A stretch of DNA of 34,860 nucleotides from Paludibacteraceae bacterium (GCA_024405855.1 JAKSNZ010000015.1:1-34860), one strand, 5' to 3'. Shown: positions 1 through 9,840, numbered from the stretch's first letter. Numbers and translations are program-made. The notes: generated by a model not told the origin, from the letters alone.

Positions 1-67
1 TTGCTCAATTTAATCTCAATATCACGGCTGTCCTTATCAATCTTTACAATTGAAGACTGAGACACTT
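1..67 (-). CDS. Possible 5' end of an unrecognised gene, cut by the window edge
   Basis: After the antiporter stop, a second minus-strand frame stays open to the window edge. It could start at a GTG at position 67, with GAGG and AAG purines a few bases upstream, and would then overlap the end of the antiporter gene by about 30 bases. The visible residues (V/M-SQSSIVKIDKDSRDIEIKLS) are charged and have a coding-like composition. Only about 22 codons are visible, so no family can be named. The alternative is that this is simply the trailer of the antiporter gene. Confidence 0.25.
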
Positions 68-1359
68 GCTTTCCTCTCCGGAAGAAGACAATAGATAATA
101 ACACCGATAAAGAGTATGAACGGATATAGCATCCACGGCACTATCCTCATAGGATTAATTCCCGATAGTGCGGCAACCGCAATAAGATGTATACCGTATG
201 GAATCACTCCCTGAGCACAACAAGCCGACATATCAAGTATAGACGCAATCTTAGGACGTGATATTCCAAACTTGTCAGCAAAACGCACACCTATACTGGA
301 AGCGGCAATGATGGCTACCGTATTCACTGCTGTGCTGGCTGTCAATAAACCGGAAGCAATGGCAGTGGCAATGGTGGCACCTTTACGGGAATGAACCACC
401 TGCTCTATTAGACGCGATACATACGATATACCACCCATTCTTTGTATAATAGCCACCAGACCGGCAGCCATAAGAATAAACAGGCAGAAACCTCCAGAAC
501 CGGTAAGACCGTCAGACAATATCTGTGCTCCACCTGTAAAAGTGAAAGCACCTTGCCAACACCCTATTCCCCAAGCCACAAACACACCAAGCAACAGTAC
601 AAGCAACACATTCATACCGCATATAGCCGCTACAATAACAACCGCATACGGCGTAAGCATAAACCACTCAAACGGTTTGGCAACCGTTTCTGTTCCGGTA
701 ACATTCAATCCAATCAGCAGATAGACGAGAGCCGTTATCAATGCCGCAGGTACGGCTATCGGCCAGTTATGTTGGAACTTCTGTTTTGGGGTGCAACCAG
801 TATAACGGCTGGCGGCAATTGAGGTATCAGAAATAACACTTAGGTTATCTCCAAACATGGCGCCACCCACAACCGCCGCTGACAATATGGTTTCATCCAA
901 TCCGCACATATGAGCCAATGGAACAGCAATTGGTGCAATGGCCACCACACAGCCCATAGCGGAACCAATACAGAAACTAAGCAGACAGGTTGCCACAAAA
1001 ATGCTGACAAAAACAAAACGGGCGGGGAACACTGACAATGAGAACTGAATGGCGGCATCAAGACAACCGGCTTTCTCTGCCACAGCGGCAAAACCACCGG
1101 CAAAAACAAGTATAAGTATGACCTGAATTATGTCATTTCGCCCCATTTCAGTGGCAAAGACATTGATACGTTCATCAATGGGCATACGACGCATAATGAA
1201 CACCGCATACATTGAAGCAATGATAAAGCATAGCAGAACAGGGACTTCACCAAAATCCCCGCTTACCCACATAAAGCCAAAAAATAAAATCTCAAACAAC
1301 AGCACCGGACTAAGTGCCAACAACCCATTCAAATGTTCTTGTTTAGATAATTTTTCCAT
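37..1359 (-). CDS. NhaC-family Na+/H+ antiporter-like membrane transporter
   Basis: Predicted inner-membrane secondary transporter of 440 residues with about eleven or twelve hydrophobic segments. The family signature is the stretch GAMFGDNLSVISDTSIAAS followed by RYTGCTPKQKF, characteristic of NhaC-type antiporters. Members exchange Na+ for H+ or, in some branches, for organic or amino-acid substrates; the substrate here cannot be read from sequence. The ATG at 1359 is preferred because it gives the usual short cytoplasmic N-terminus (MEKLSKQEHLNG). The frame extends upstream to 1410, but that start would overlap the CstA gene by 38 bases. With the 1359 start the spacer to CstA is 13 bases, so the two are very probably co-transcribed and may form a Na+/H+-linked uptake pair (inference). 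Confidence 0.8.
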   Translation of the reverse strand: MEKLSKQEHLNGLLALSPVLLFEILFFGFMWVSGDFGEVPVLLCFIIASMYAVFIMRRMPIDERINVFATEMGRNDIIQVILILVFAGGFAAVAEKAGCLDAAIQFSLSVFPARFVFVSIFVATCLLSFCIGSAMGCVVAIAPIAVPLAHMCGLDETILSAAVVGGAMFGDNLSVISDTSIAASRYTGCTPKQKFQHNWPIAVPAALITALVYLLIGLNVTGTETVAKPFEWFMLTPYAVVIVAAICGMNVLLVLLLGVFVAWGIGCWQGAFTFTGGAQILSDGLTGSGGFCLFILMAAGLVAIIQRMGGISYVSRLIEQVVHSRKGATIATAIASGLLTASTAVNTVAIIAASSIGVRFADKFGISRPKIASILDMSACCAQGVIPYGIHLIAVAALSGINPMRIVPWMLYPFILFIGVIIYCLLPERKASVSVFNCKD

Positions 1360-1372
1360 AAAGTCTTCTTTT

Positions 1373-2788
1373 TTAGTGTGATAACCTCTCTTTTCTAAAG
1401 AATAGAACATACAATGCTATGGTAACGGCGGCGGCAAAACATAACGCAAAGTTATAATACTGCATTAGTCCCAGACACTCAGGCGCCACTATGAAATATG
1501 AGATGGCAACCATTGTCATAAACATTGCAGGTATTAAAGATATATAGTGCCAAGCCCCTTTTATTCTGTAAAGATATACGGTTATAGCCCAAAGTGTTAT
1601 AGTTGCAAGTTGCTGTGTTGCCCACGATACGTATCTCCACATAATCTCAAACGCCTCCACTCCGTTCATATTCATAAGCAGAACCACAAAAGCGGCAATG
1701 AAAAGAGGAATACATATAGTAAGACGGTTCTGAATTGGTTTTTGTTCCAAGTGCAGTACATCAGCCACCATAAGACGGATGGAGCGGAACGCCGTATCAC
1801 CAGAGGATATAGGACATACAACTATACCTAAAATTGCAAATATGGCACCTATTCTGCCTAACCAGTCTTGTGCCACAAAATTGACTATGGCGGCGGCACT
1901 CTCTGTAGAGTCATATCCGTGCTCAATATAGAATGCGTTTGCGGCGGCAGCCCAAATAAGGGCAATGACACCCTCTGTAATCATAGAACCATAAAATACA
2001 GTCCTACCTTGCTTTTCACTTGTAAGACATCTTGCCATCAGCGGTGATTGAGTGGCATGAAAACCTGAAACCGCACCGCATGATATTGTAACAAACAGCA
2101 ACGGGAAGAGTGGTTTTCCCGGATTAAAACTCTTAAAGCCATCATAAATTTCCGGTATTGCAGGGTGCTTTACATAAAGCATAACTAAAATACCTACAGC
2201 CATAAACAGCAGTGCAAGTGCAAATATAGGGTATAACTTACCAATAAGTTTATCTATGGGAACCAATGTAGACAATATGTAGTAGGCGAATATACCGTAT
2301 ATCCACGCCATTATGTTAGTATCGGGGAAGATACCTTTCAGAAGATTTGCAGGGGCGAAAACAAAGAACACACCCACAAAAAACATCATAATCACTATGA
2401 AAGACATTGTGCTTATTCTTGCTATATTGCCTAAATACTTGCCTATTATATCAGGCAGGCTCATACCGTCATTACGCAGTGAGAGCATTCCTGAAATATA
2501 GTCATGCATAGCACCTATGAAAATACAGCCCACAACTATCCATACGTATGCTGAGACACCAAACTTGGCACCCATTATGGCACCGAAAATAGGGCCCGTA
2601 CCTGCAATGTTAAGGAACTGAATTGTATAAGCCTTCCATTTAGGTAGAGGCACATAATCCACACCGTCAGGGTGTGCTACGGCTGGAGTTGGTTTCTCAA
2701 CTTCAGGTTTAATCAGTTTGGACAGGAATTTACCGTAGAACAGATATCCTAAGACCAAACATACTAAAGAAACCGTAAATGTTATCAT
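1373..2788 (-). CDS. CstA-family carbon starvation protein (short form), peptide or carboxylate carrier
   Basis: Polytopic inner-membrane protein of 471 residues. It begins with a hydrophobic segment (VSLVCLVLGYLFYGKFLSKL) and carries the CstA hallmark FLNIAGTGPIFGAIMGAKFG near residues 58-78, followed by the conserved GAMHDYISGMLSLRN. Further on are SGFHATQSPLMARCL and GDTAFRSIRL, also typical of CstA. Known family members move peptides or pyruvate during nutrient limitation. The protein is much shorter than E. coli CstA (about 700 residues) and matches the compact form common in Bacteroidota. It is the first gene of a two-gene unit with the NhaC-like transporter. A TATCTTTG box lies 23 bases upstream of the ATG, so it probably has its own promoter even though the amidohydrolase gene ends only 52 bases away. 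Confidence 0.85.
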   Translation of the reverse strand: MITFTVSLVCLVLGYLFYGKFLSKLIKPEVEKPTPAVAHPDGVDYVPLPKWKAYTIQFLNIAGTGPIFGAIMGAKFGVSAYVWIVVGCIFIGAMHDYISGMLSLRNDGMSLPDIIGKYLGNIARISTMSFIVIMMFFVGVFFVFAPANLLKGIFPDTNIMAWIYGIFAYYILSTLVPIDKLIGKLYPIFALALLFMAVGILVMLYVKHPAIPEIYDGFKSFNPGKPLFPLLFVTISCGAVSGFHATQSPLMARCLTSEKQGRTVFYGSMITEGVIALIWAAAANAFYIEHGYDSTESAAAIVNFVAQDWLGRIGAIFAILGIVVCPISSGDTAFRSIRLMVADVLHLEQKPIQNRLTICIPLFIAAFVVLLMNMNGVEAFEIMWRYVSWATQQLATITLWAITVYLYRIKGAWHYISLIPAMFMTMVAISYFIVAPECLGLMQYYNFALCFAAAVTIALYVLFFRKERLSH

Positions 2789-2811
2789 AGTTAATTAAAT
2801 ATAATTGACTG

Positions 2812-2819
2812 CAAAGATA
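2812..2819 (-). promoter_or_regulatory. Putative -7 promoter box for the CstA/NhaC unit
   Basis: TATCTTTG on the minus strand fits the Bacteroidota -7 consensus TAnnTTTG and lies 23 bases before the CstA ATG. No TTTG is seen at the expected distance for the -33 element, so the assignment is moderate. Read-through from the amidohydrolase gene is the alternative. Confidence 0.45.
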
Positions 2820-2840
2820 TATAAAATTTACGATGGTCTG

Positions 2841-4667
2841 CTATTTTATGGGATAAACTTCATTCCCTTCAAAGAACGTGTATAGAACTTGCACATTTTC
2901 AAGCGTTTGCACATCACAAGTCAATACATTTTTGTCTAAGATTACAAAATCCGCATATTTGCCTTCCTTGATACTGCCACGCTCCTTCTCCAAACGTAAC
3001 TCCCATGCCCCGTTGTAAGTTGCGGCTTGCAGAAATTGGTAACGGTTAATCAGTTCATCCTTATCCCAAATGTAAGAACTTGGCTCATACGCACCGGTTA
3101 GGGCAACCTGCATACAATAGAAAGGGTAATTAATACCATTATCAGCCGGGGTGTCAGTACACTGACTGACCAAGATGCCGTTATCAAAGAAAGATTTCAT
3201 AGGATATGCCTTAGTATCATACGGAGCAGGCATAGTTTCAGCAAATCTTTTGGTAGCCGATTCCGTAAAACAATGCCAATTCATATTGGATGAAACCGCA
3301 ATATCATTCTGCTTTATTAAAGCATAATCTTCAGCAATTACATTACGCAGGTGGCAGATGCTGTTTCTCATCTCCTTTTTGCCATTGGTACTGTAAGCCA
3401 GCACGCAGCGATGCACGGCTCCGTCTCCCATAGCGTGGGTATGTACAGACAGGTTGGCATCATTAGCGGACCTAACAATTCTATCAGTGGCTTCCTGACT
3501 CCATAGTGCGGTGCCGTGACCGGAGAATATACTATCCTTTACACCTCCACCGTTATATTTACCTATCAAAAATCCGGTACCCATCTCCACGCATCCGTCC
3601 ATAAATAGTTTTATGTAGTCAGGGTGAACGTGCTTTGATTGGTAGTTTTGCTGTACAAGTGCCGCTTTTTGCACATAGCAGAATGGGTCATTGTCATTAT
3701 ACCACGGCTCAATCTCGTATGTAAGAGAGACATTCAGATGCAAATTGTTACCAGCATCAAGTGTGGTTAACGCCTGGAAAACAGACACGTCATCGGCACC
3801 GTAATTGTTTGCCCACCCCTCAATGATATTGGTGATGCCTACTGACAGCAGGTATTCCTGCATTTTGCCGATAGCATTTGAGACTTGAGTGGAGGTAGGA
3901 TGCATCTTATTGTTAAGACCTGGTCCCTGAAGCAGAGATATGGCACGTTCCGCAAACACACCATTCAGTTTGTTCTTATCATCACGATACATAAATCCAC
4001 CCGCCACTTGTGTACGTTTTTCATTTCCGTCCTCATCTAAAATGCCGGCATTTATCATACAACGGGTATTTACAAGCGTGCTATGGTGGTCATAACCGGT
4101 GAGGTAAATAGGAATGTCAGTAGTTATAGCATCCAAGTCCTTTCTATGGCGTTGGTCTTTACCCTCTTTTTCCATCTTGATTGGGTCATATCCCTCACCA
4201 TAGACATATTCTAATTGTCTGCCCTCTTTCTTGGCTGTCTCCACAAAATCCCGCACCAGAGCAATAACTTGCTCATATTCCTGGTCCTCAGTAAATTGGA
4301 GGGTATTCTCCTTCATTTGCTCATTGATGTATTTCAGCAGATAGTGGGCGTGACCGTCTGTCATACCTGGAATAATGATACCATCGCTATTCCTCCGGTC
4401 AATGATACGGCAGTTGTCAGTTTTCAACTTCTCCGCCTCCTCTACTGTTCCCACATATAGGAATTTACCATCTCTGATGACCATTGCCTTTGCCATTTTG
4501 TAGTAATCAGGCGAATCAGGGGCTTTAGTGGAGTCTGTCTCAGCAGTGTAAATATTGCCATAAACTATAATATCTTCGCTCTCCTGTGACTGAGGCTCTG
4601 ATTTTGGTTTACAACTTGTCAAAGCAATGGCGGCTATAGCCATCAGTGCCAAAAATACTTTTTTCAT
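2841..4667 (-). CDS. Exported amidohydrolase (Amidohydrolase_3 / YtcJ-like) lipoprotein
   Basis: Predicted metal-dependent hydrolase of 608 residues. A lipoprotein signal with lipobox ALTSC places the mature enzyme outside the cytoplasm, anchored at Cys19. The metal-site HxH is in PGMTDGHAHYLL (His106, His108). A candidate bridging Lys is in DYIKLFMDG, later His ligands are in HTHAMGDGAVHR, and the final Asp is in CTDTPADNG. The C-terminus has the usual GSIKEGKYADFVILD of the composite beta domain. YtcJ-like enzymes cleave cyclic or linear amide and related bonds, and the substrate is not predictable here. The gene follows the AsmA-like gene by 12 bases and is probably the third gene of the barrel-AsmA-hydrolase operon. 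The downstream CstA gene has a candidate promoter of its own. Confidence 0.85.
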   Translation of the reverse strand: MKKVFLALMAIAAIALTSCKPKSEPQSQESEDIIVYGNIYTAETDSTKAPDSPDYYKMAKAMVIRDGKFLYVGTVEEAEKLKTDNCRIIDRRNSDGIIIPGMTDGHAHYLLKYINEQMKENTLQFTEDQEYEQVIALVRDFVETAKKEGRQLEYVYGEGYDPIKMEKEGKDQRHRKDLDAITTDIPIYLTGYDHHSTLVNTRCMINAGILDEDGNEKRTQVAGGFMYRDDKNKLNGVFAERAISLLQGPGLNNKMHPTSTQVSNAIGKMQEYLLSVGITNIIEGWANNYGADDVSVFQALTTLDAGNNLHLNVSLTYEIEPWYNDNDPFCYVQKAALVQQNYQSKHVHPDYIKLFMDGCVEMGTGFLIGKYNGGGVKDSIFSGHGTALWSQEATDRIVRSANDANLSVHTHAMGDGAVHRCVLAYSTNGKKEMRNSICHLRNVIAEDYALIKQNDIAVSSNMNWHCFTESATKRFAETMPAPYDTKAYPMKSFFDNGILVSQCTDTPADNGINYPFYCMQVALTGAYEPSSYIWDKDELINRYQFLQAATYNGAWELRLEKERGSIKEGKYADFVILDKNVLTCDVQTLENVQVLYTFFEGNEVYPIK

Positions 4668-4679
4668 TTGTGCTGATAT

Positions 4680-7600
4680 TTATGGGTTTTTTATAATGTC
4701 AAGAACCATTTTGGCGGCATCCTCTATCTCTTTTTCCAAAGTTTGAGACTGCTGTTCTGTGGTGTAATACCGTACAGGAGTGAAAGACCTGCCATATTTT
4801 GGCAGTACAATTTTATATTGAAGATTATCAAGAGGTCCAAAAATATTAACACCTGCTATTAATGGCTTGTACATAGAGGCGTGATACTTTATGGAAGCCA
4901 AATTGCCTTCATCATCAAGCATATTGGTTCCGTCAACAGCAACACGCACCTTATCCAGTGCAAGAAGGAACGGATAAACCATTACGGTATCATTAACCAT
5001 CTTAGCCTCAGCATAGAGTGAATCTATTATACCGTCTGACTTGTCTTTAAGGGCAAGTATGACAGCAATTGTATGATATATATCACCTGGAATCAGTTTC
5101 AGTTGTCTGCCTTCAAGGGTCAAAGAGGCAAAATTATTGTCTGATTTTTGCATTTGGTCTTTATTAAACCGCATTGAATATACAAGGTTTACATCAACTT
5201 TACCAGACAAGGCACGTAGCATAGGCATTACGGAATCCACTTTAGGAACAATGTCCACCACCTTGGCAATATCTATATCACGCATATCAAAATTAAAACC
5301 TAAATAAGAACTGTCAGGTACCGCCTTACCAGGCTCTACAGGGGCAACCAAACGGGCGTCAAGATTCAGATTGGCGGCATCACTTTTGAAAGTGACATTT
5401 TGCAGAGTGGCTTCACCATCATGCATATAGAGGTCTGCATGCAGGTCTGAGGCGTTCTGACGGAACACGCGGCAACGGTTAATTCCTGCCGTAAGCACCA
5501 CGTCCATATCAGTAGGCAATGATATTAGCGCCTTTGGTGTGTTATCATCAACTGTCTGTTTGGGTGTTTCTGTCTTTTCCTCTTCATTTTCAAAGCCATA
5601 CAAGGTACGCAGAGCCAACAGTTTTTGGCATATATCAATAAGTTCATCAACATCTGTATAGTCTGACTTGAACTTCAGGTCAGCCGTTAGTTTGCCCTTG
5701 TGTGTTTGCCATAGACCCACATTCTTAATTGAGCCTGTAAGAGAAAAATCAGAGTTGCCTATGGCAATGCGGCTACGGTTTATATAGTAATCTTGTCTTT
5801 TAACATTTACGTCCAACAACGGCATATCAACCTTTATATCACTATCAACGGCATCTCCGTGAAAATTAGCCAATGTCAGACGTGCTTCAGGTTTCCATTG
5901 CAGATAGTAGTTTGATGTGTCCTTTTGTTCTCTTTCTATCAGATTATATCGCAGGTTACCTGCCACTATACACTCATGTCCTGACTGCATAGTATAGCGT
6001 AGGCTGTCAGAGGCAATCAGATACTCCCACTGCTTGCGGCAAGGAGCGTTATCCTGCCCCCTTAACTTAACATCAATCATGGGCTGTTTCAGCCAAATAT
6101 ACTCAGAGTCTATGTGAACCGTCAAATCCTGCAATTTTAAGTTGCTCAGATTTGTCTCAATCTCCTTATTAACGGAATCAGGGTCAAACTCACCCATATA
6201 ATCAAGGTCAATTCCAGGCACCTTGACTGTCAAATCAGGCAGAGAAGCGGAAACATTGTCAATATTTAATTTGAAGGCATAGTTTATCAGGTTCTGCACA
6301 TTTTCAGTGCGTCCTTTGCTGCCCATACTGCGTATCACTTTCTTTACAGAGTCAGAAACAGGAGAGTCAATAGTAAGTTTAAGACTATCGATACCAAATT
6401 TGCAATCCTTATCCAAATTGACACTAAAGTCATTGATTGCAAGCACTATATTATTGGTCAAGTGATTAATATCCACATTACTGAATTGGCTCAAGCGGTT
6501 CCCATGCCAGACACTATGAAGAGACAGACCGCCATTTACATAGTCCTGTATGCCGTCAGTGTTTTTACCGTGTTTCTTAAATTGCTCAAGGGCGGCGGCT
6601 GCACGGGCTGTACTATTACCATTTGGAAGCCATGAATTATGTATATTGTAAACCAATTCAGGCAACATTAGAACCGTAGAGTCCAAAATACCCTGCAAAT
6701 ATGGATTGCCTTCCCGTATATCGGCTGAAACATCTATATTCATTTTAATGAACGGGTCCAATTCTTTCCAATTGTCCTTAGGGAATATATCAGTCAGAGT
6801 ACCGCTGACAGCCAATGTCATAGGCTTTTCCGTATCGGGGTTATAAAGGGAATGGGCTGACGCGTGCAAATCATTAACTGTTACATTACACCTCTTTGGG
6901 TGCATCAGGTCAGCGTGAACTGAGATATCTACAAGTGCACTGTCAAGCAGATACGGAACGCGGGCGGTATCATAACTTGCAGTTATGTCAGATAGTGTTA
7001 TGACGGCATCGGCCTTAGGCAAGGTGAGGCTGTCAAAAGAGCCGAATATGTGTGCTGAAAGATTCAGTGTGGCGGCAAGGCTCAGACTGTCAGGCAACAT
7101 AGACGGAATTGAGACCATTGTGCGTTGAAGTGACGGCAAGCAATTCCAAACAGGTAATCCGCACGCAGATAGTGCGTTGGCAACAGTCCAGTCAGGAACT
7201 GAAAGTTTTATATCAGTGTTGATTCCACCATCAGAAAGTGACATGGCAAAATTACCGTCAGTATGGAGAGCAAGTTTGTCAAGTGATACATCCAATTTAT
7301 CAGCATGTACAACCAATGAATCAGCCACTGTAACATTTCCATGCAATGAGGCGTGCAAATCCTGCATATTCAATTCAAGTTTGCTAATATCCGCCACAAT
7401 AGGAAACAGGGTGGAATCCATATTAAGTTTTGTATCAAAAGAGAGGTTTGCATTCTTAAAGAACAGACTGTCCTGCAACGATACAAAATCTATATGCTTC
7501 AAACCTAAACGCAAACGCTCCAAACTGATAGTGAACGGCAACATTACCGCACTACTGTCTGTCTGTGCAGTGTCAGCAGGAAGTTTGAAAACATCATAGT

Positions 7601-7997
7601 TCCCAACTCCTGCAGAATCTATGAAAAGGCTGATGAAACCGTCATTGATATCTATCTCATTTATAAGCAATTGCTTATTCTCTATAAGAGCCTGTGTGTT
7701 CAGTTCCACAACCAATGACGGCACACAAATAAGAGTATCGGAAGGAGCCTCCGGCTTAGGATTGACAATACATAAATTCTCCAACTCCAATCCAAAATGC
7801 GGAAATGTGCTCCAGAAAGTCAGCTCCACCCTATCAAGGCTATGAGGGGCTATCAGAAGCGAGTCTGCCACCTGATTAACAACCGGTGTCAGACGTTTTG
7901 GGGTAAAAACGCCATAAATAACCACCGTAACACCCAAAATAACCAGCACCACAAGCGATGCAAGTGAGATACCTATGATTTTTAATGCCTTTTTCAT
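4680..7997 (-). CDS. AsmA-like envelope protein
   Basis: Large protein of 1105 residues with one N-terminal membrane anchor (about residues 7-30) and the rest facing the periplasm. The N-terminal signature LTPVVNQVADSLL followed by VELTFWSTFPHFGLELENL is typical of Bacteroidota AsmA proteins. The C-terminal AsmA-type segment includes DIDIAKVVDIVPKV, FASLTLEGRQLKLIPGD and GPLDNLQYKIVLP. AsmA/TamB-type proteins are thought to form long beta-groove bridges that carry phospholipids between the membranes or help outer membrane assembly. The many short beta-rich stretches of alternating hydrophobic residues agree with this. Its ATG shares one base with the stop codon of the upstream barrel gene (TGATG), which suggests translational coupling and a shared role. 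The exact cargo or client is unknown. Confidence 0.75.
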   Translation of the reverse strand: MKKALKIIGISLASLVVLVILGVTVVIYGVFTPKRLTPVVNQVADSLLIAPHSLDRVELTFWSTFPHFGLELENLCIVNPKPEAPSDTLICVPSLVVELNTQALIENKQLLINEIDINDGFISLFIDSAGVGNYDVFKLPADTAQTDSSAVMLPFTISLERLRLGLKHIDFVSLQDSLFFKNANLSFDTKLNMDSTLFPIVADISKLELNMQDLHASLHGNVTVADSLVVHADKLDVSLDKLALHTDGNFAMSLSDGGINTDIKLSVPDWTVANALSACGLPVWNCLPSLQRTMVSIPSMLPDSLSLAATLNLSAHIFGSFDSLTLPKADAVITLSDITASYDTARVPYLLDSALVDISVHADLMHPKRCNVTVNDLHASAHSLYNPDTEKPMTLAVSGTLTDIFPKDNWKELDPFIKMNIDVSADIREGNPYLQGILDSTVLMLPELVYNIHNSWLPNGNSTARAAAALEQFKKHGKNTDGIQDYVNGGLSLHSVWHGNRLSQFSNVDINHLTNNIVLAINDFSVNLDKDCKFGIDSLKLTIDSPVSDSVKKVIRSMGSKGRTENVQNLINYAFKLNIDNVSASLPDLTVKVPGIDLDYMGEFDPDSVNKEIETNLSNLKLQDLTVHIDSEYIWLKQPMIDVKLRGQDNAPCRKQWEYLIASDSLRYTMQSGHECIVAGNLRYNLIEREQKDTSNYYLQWKPEARLTLANFHGDAVDSDIKVDMPLLDVNVKRQDYYINRSRIAIGNSDFSLTGSIKNVGLWQTHKGKLTADLKFKSDYTDVDELIDICQKLLALRTLYGFENEEEKTETPKQTVDDNTPKALISLPTDMDVVLTAGINRCRVFRQNASDLHADLYMHDGEATLQNVTFKSDAANLNLDARLVAPVEPGKAVPDSSYLGFNFDMRDIDIAKVVDIVPKVDSVMPMLRALSGKVDVNLVYSMRFNKDQMQKSDNNFASLTLEGRQLKLIPGDIYHTIAVILALKDKSDGIIDSLYAEAKMVNDTVMVYPFLLALDKVRVAVDGTNMLDDEGNLASIKYHASMYKPLIAGVNIFGPLDNLQYKIVLPKYGRSFTPVRYYTTEQQSQTLEKEIEDAAKMVLDIIKNP

Positions 7998-9742
7998 CAG
8001 AAATTATATGTCAAACCAATTAAAATGGAACGTCTGTTCAAATATTTATCTGTCTCTTTATAGTAGGTGTACGCCTCATTCCAAGTTTGCTCTACATCAG
8101 GTTTGTCCACCAAATCATTAACCTGGATATACAAATCCAAAGTTTTGATAAATGTCTTCACTAATTTTATATTTGCACCTATATATTCACCCTTAAGGTT
8201 ATAGGCAGACTGCTTGGCACTACGATATGTCAAATCTGAATTCAAGTGAAGGGTAGGTGTAAGGGCTGCATCAAGGCTGATGCCCACTTCATAGTTAAAG
8301 TCAGTTTTGTCCACCTTTCCGTTTTTTATAAATGTATCATAGAATGTTGCCACCCACATCTTGGCTTTTACAGCATCATAATCAACTTTTAAGTTAAGTT
8401 TGGCTCCACCTGTGTGCTGCTGGTTGGCGTTGATGTAGGTAAAGTATATTCCATCTCCCAATTTCTTATCTTCAGGCACATTGTCTGTGATAACCTTCTC
8501 AACCTTATCCTTAGTGTAGCGATAGCCTACAGTAAGGTCAACCCCAAAATGCTCTGCTGTAAAGGCGTATGTAAAGCCTGCATCGTCAGTGGTTTGCGGT
8601 CTAAGGTCAGGATTACCTATAAAATACTCTCCGTCAGACTTTCCAAGAGTGACCGCAGGGTTCAACTTCTCATAATCAGGTCTGGAAAGAGTTCTCTTGT
8701 AGTCCAATGATAACAAGTGACGTGAATTGAATCTGTACCCTATGCCTCCTGCCAAAATATTCTGAAACTGTGATTTACGGAATTGGTATTCCTCTGATTT
8801 CCTTTCTGTCAGCTGGTCCATCAATTCATGATAATACCACTGTACACGCTCATTTACATATACCTCCAATCCTTTATATTTGTAAGATATGTTAATGAAC
8901 GGCTCTATGGCAAATGAGTTATATAGGTAAGAGCGGTCCAAACGTGTAGAGTCTCTCCATTGCCCTCCTACATAGTTCCTGCCTGTATAGATATCCATAT
9001 CAGTATGCCATATAAAGTCCAAACCAGTACCTAAAACAAGGTTCTCAACCTTTGCAAGTGATTTGTCATCATAATGCAGGGTAAGTTTTGAATCGGCATC
9101 GTTGATGGAGTTTGCGGTACCATAGCGTTTATCTTGAGAATAGAATTTACCTGTTGTATTACGCAACATATCCTCATATTTAAGGTTAATGAGGCTGAAA
9201 CCTGTCAGAGTGATTTTATTATCCTGCTTGGCAAATGTATGGACATATTCAAAATTAGGGGTGATTTTGTGACTCTGCATTGATGTGCTGTCAACTTGGT
9301 TGCCATTAGCAGAATCACCGTTCTGTTCATAGCGTACTGTGGCAAGTTCAGGATGGTCCTTACTGCCTGAGTATTGGTATTGCAAGGAGACTTTAAGTTT
9401 ATCCTGCGGATGAATGTCAAAACCAAAGTCAAACCCTGTTTTCACATTCCAATTGCGGTCAAACAGGTTTTTTGTTTCAGTTTTACCATAGAATGAGTCC
9501 CGCTGCTTCATTTCAGTGGTCAGGGAGTATTCCTGAGTGGGGACATAATGGTGACCGCCCTCCAAATTAAAGCCTATATGATACTTGGCGGTATCATACA
9601 TTATTTTGAATGTTACATCCTCTTTATGTCCGTTACTGAAATTCCATAAACCTGAGCCGTCAACCATTCCCGTCAATTGGGCAAATAGCGGCACAGTACT
9701 GAAAAAGACTAATATAATAGCGGTAATTCTTGCTTTCATCAT
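7997..9742 (-). CDS. TonB-receptor-like outer membrane beta-barrel protein without a plug domain
   Basis: Secreted protein of 581 residues with a signal peptide ending near PLFAQ. It ends in LTYNF, an aromatic C-terminus typical of outer membrane barrels. Motifs such as DYKRTLSRPDYEKLNPAV and YFIGNPDLRPQTTDD match the Bacteroidota barrel family related to TonB-dependent receptors (OMP_b-brl_3 type). However, there is no carboxypeptidase-like regulatory domain, TonB box or plug; the barrel-like sequence starts soon after the signal peptide. Two adjacent ATGs (9742 and 9739) are possible starts. It is the first gene of a likely operon with the AsmA-like gene, overlapping it by one base. No TAnnTTTG promoter was found in the 98 bases upstream, so its transcription start is unclear. 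It may be a channel or assembly partner rather than an energy-coupled receptor. Confidence 0.75.
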   Translation of the reverse strand: MMKARITAIILVFFSTVPLFAQLTGMVDGSGLWNFSNGHKEDVTFKIMYDTAKYHIGFNLEGGHHYVPTQEYSLTTEMKQRDSFYGKTETKNLFDRNWNVKTGFDFGFDIHPQDKLKVSLQYQYSGSKDHPELATVRYEQNGDSANGNQVDSTSMQSHKITPNFEYVHTFAKQDNKITLTGFSLINLKYEDMLRNTTGKFYSQDKRYGTANSINDADSKLTLHYDDKSLAKVENLVLGTGLDFIWHTDMDIYTGRNYVGGQWRDSTRLDRSYLYNSFAIEPFINISYKYKGLEVYVNERVQWYYHELMDQLTERKSEEYQFRKSQFQNILAGGIGYRFNSRHLLSLDYKRTLSRPDYEKLNPAVTLGKSDGEYFIGNPDLRPQTTDDAGFTYAFTAEHFGVDLTVGYRYTKDKVEKVITDNVPEDKKLGDGIYFTYINANQQHTGGAKLNLKVDYDAVKAKMWVATFYDTFIKNGKVDKTDFNYEVGISLDAALTPTLHLNSDLTYRSAKQSAYNLKGEYIGANIKLVKTFIKTLDLYIQVNDLVDKPDVEQTWNEAYTYYKETDKYLNRRSILIGLTYNF

Positions 9743-9751
9743 AACTAGTGT

Positions 9752-9786
9752 AAAAAAATCACCCTTCCATTTTTACAAAGGAAGGG
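9752..9786 (-). terminator. Putative intrinsic terminator after the 163-residue outer membrane protein
   Basis: Read on the minus strand, CCCTTCC pairs with GGAAGGG around an 11-base loop. It is followed, after TGA, by a run of seven T. It lies between the stop of the small outer membrane protein and the start of the barrel gene. The large loop and 3-base gap before the T run make it imperfect, so read-through into the barrel operon is possible. Confidence 0.55.
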
Positions 9787-9840
9787 CAATTTCACCAATT
9801 TTTTAAAATTTATTAACTTACAACTATGAAAATCTACCCT

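Noticed and set aside
442..822. Plus-strand open frame of 126 codons inside the antiporter gene
   Set aside because: It lies antisense to a clear transporter gene, has low-complexity Lys/Thr/Gln/His composition and no recognisable motif.
7177..7599. Plus-strand open frame of 140 codons inside the AsmA-like gene
   Set aside because: It is fully antisense to a well-supported gene and is Ser/Cys-rich with no family motif or promoter.
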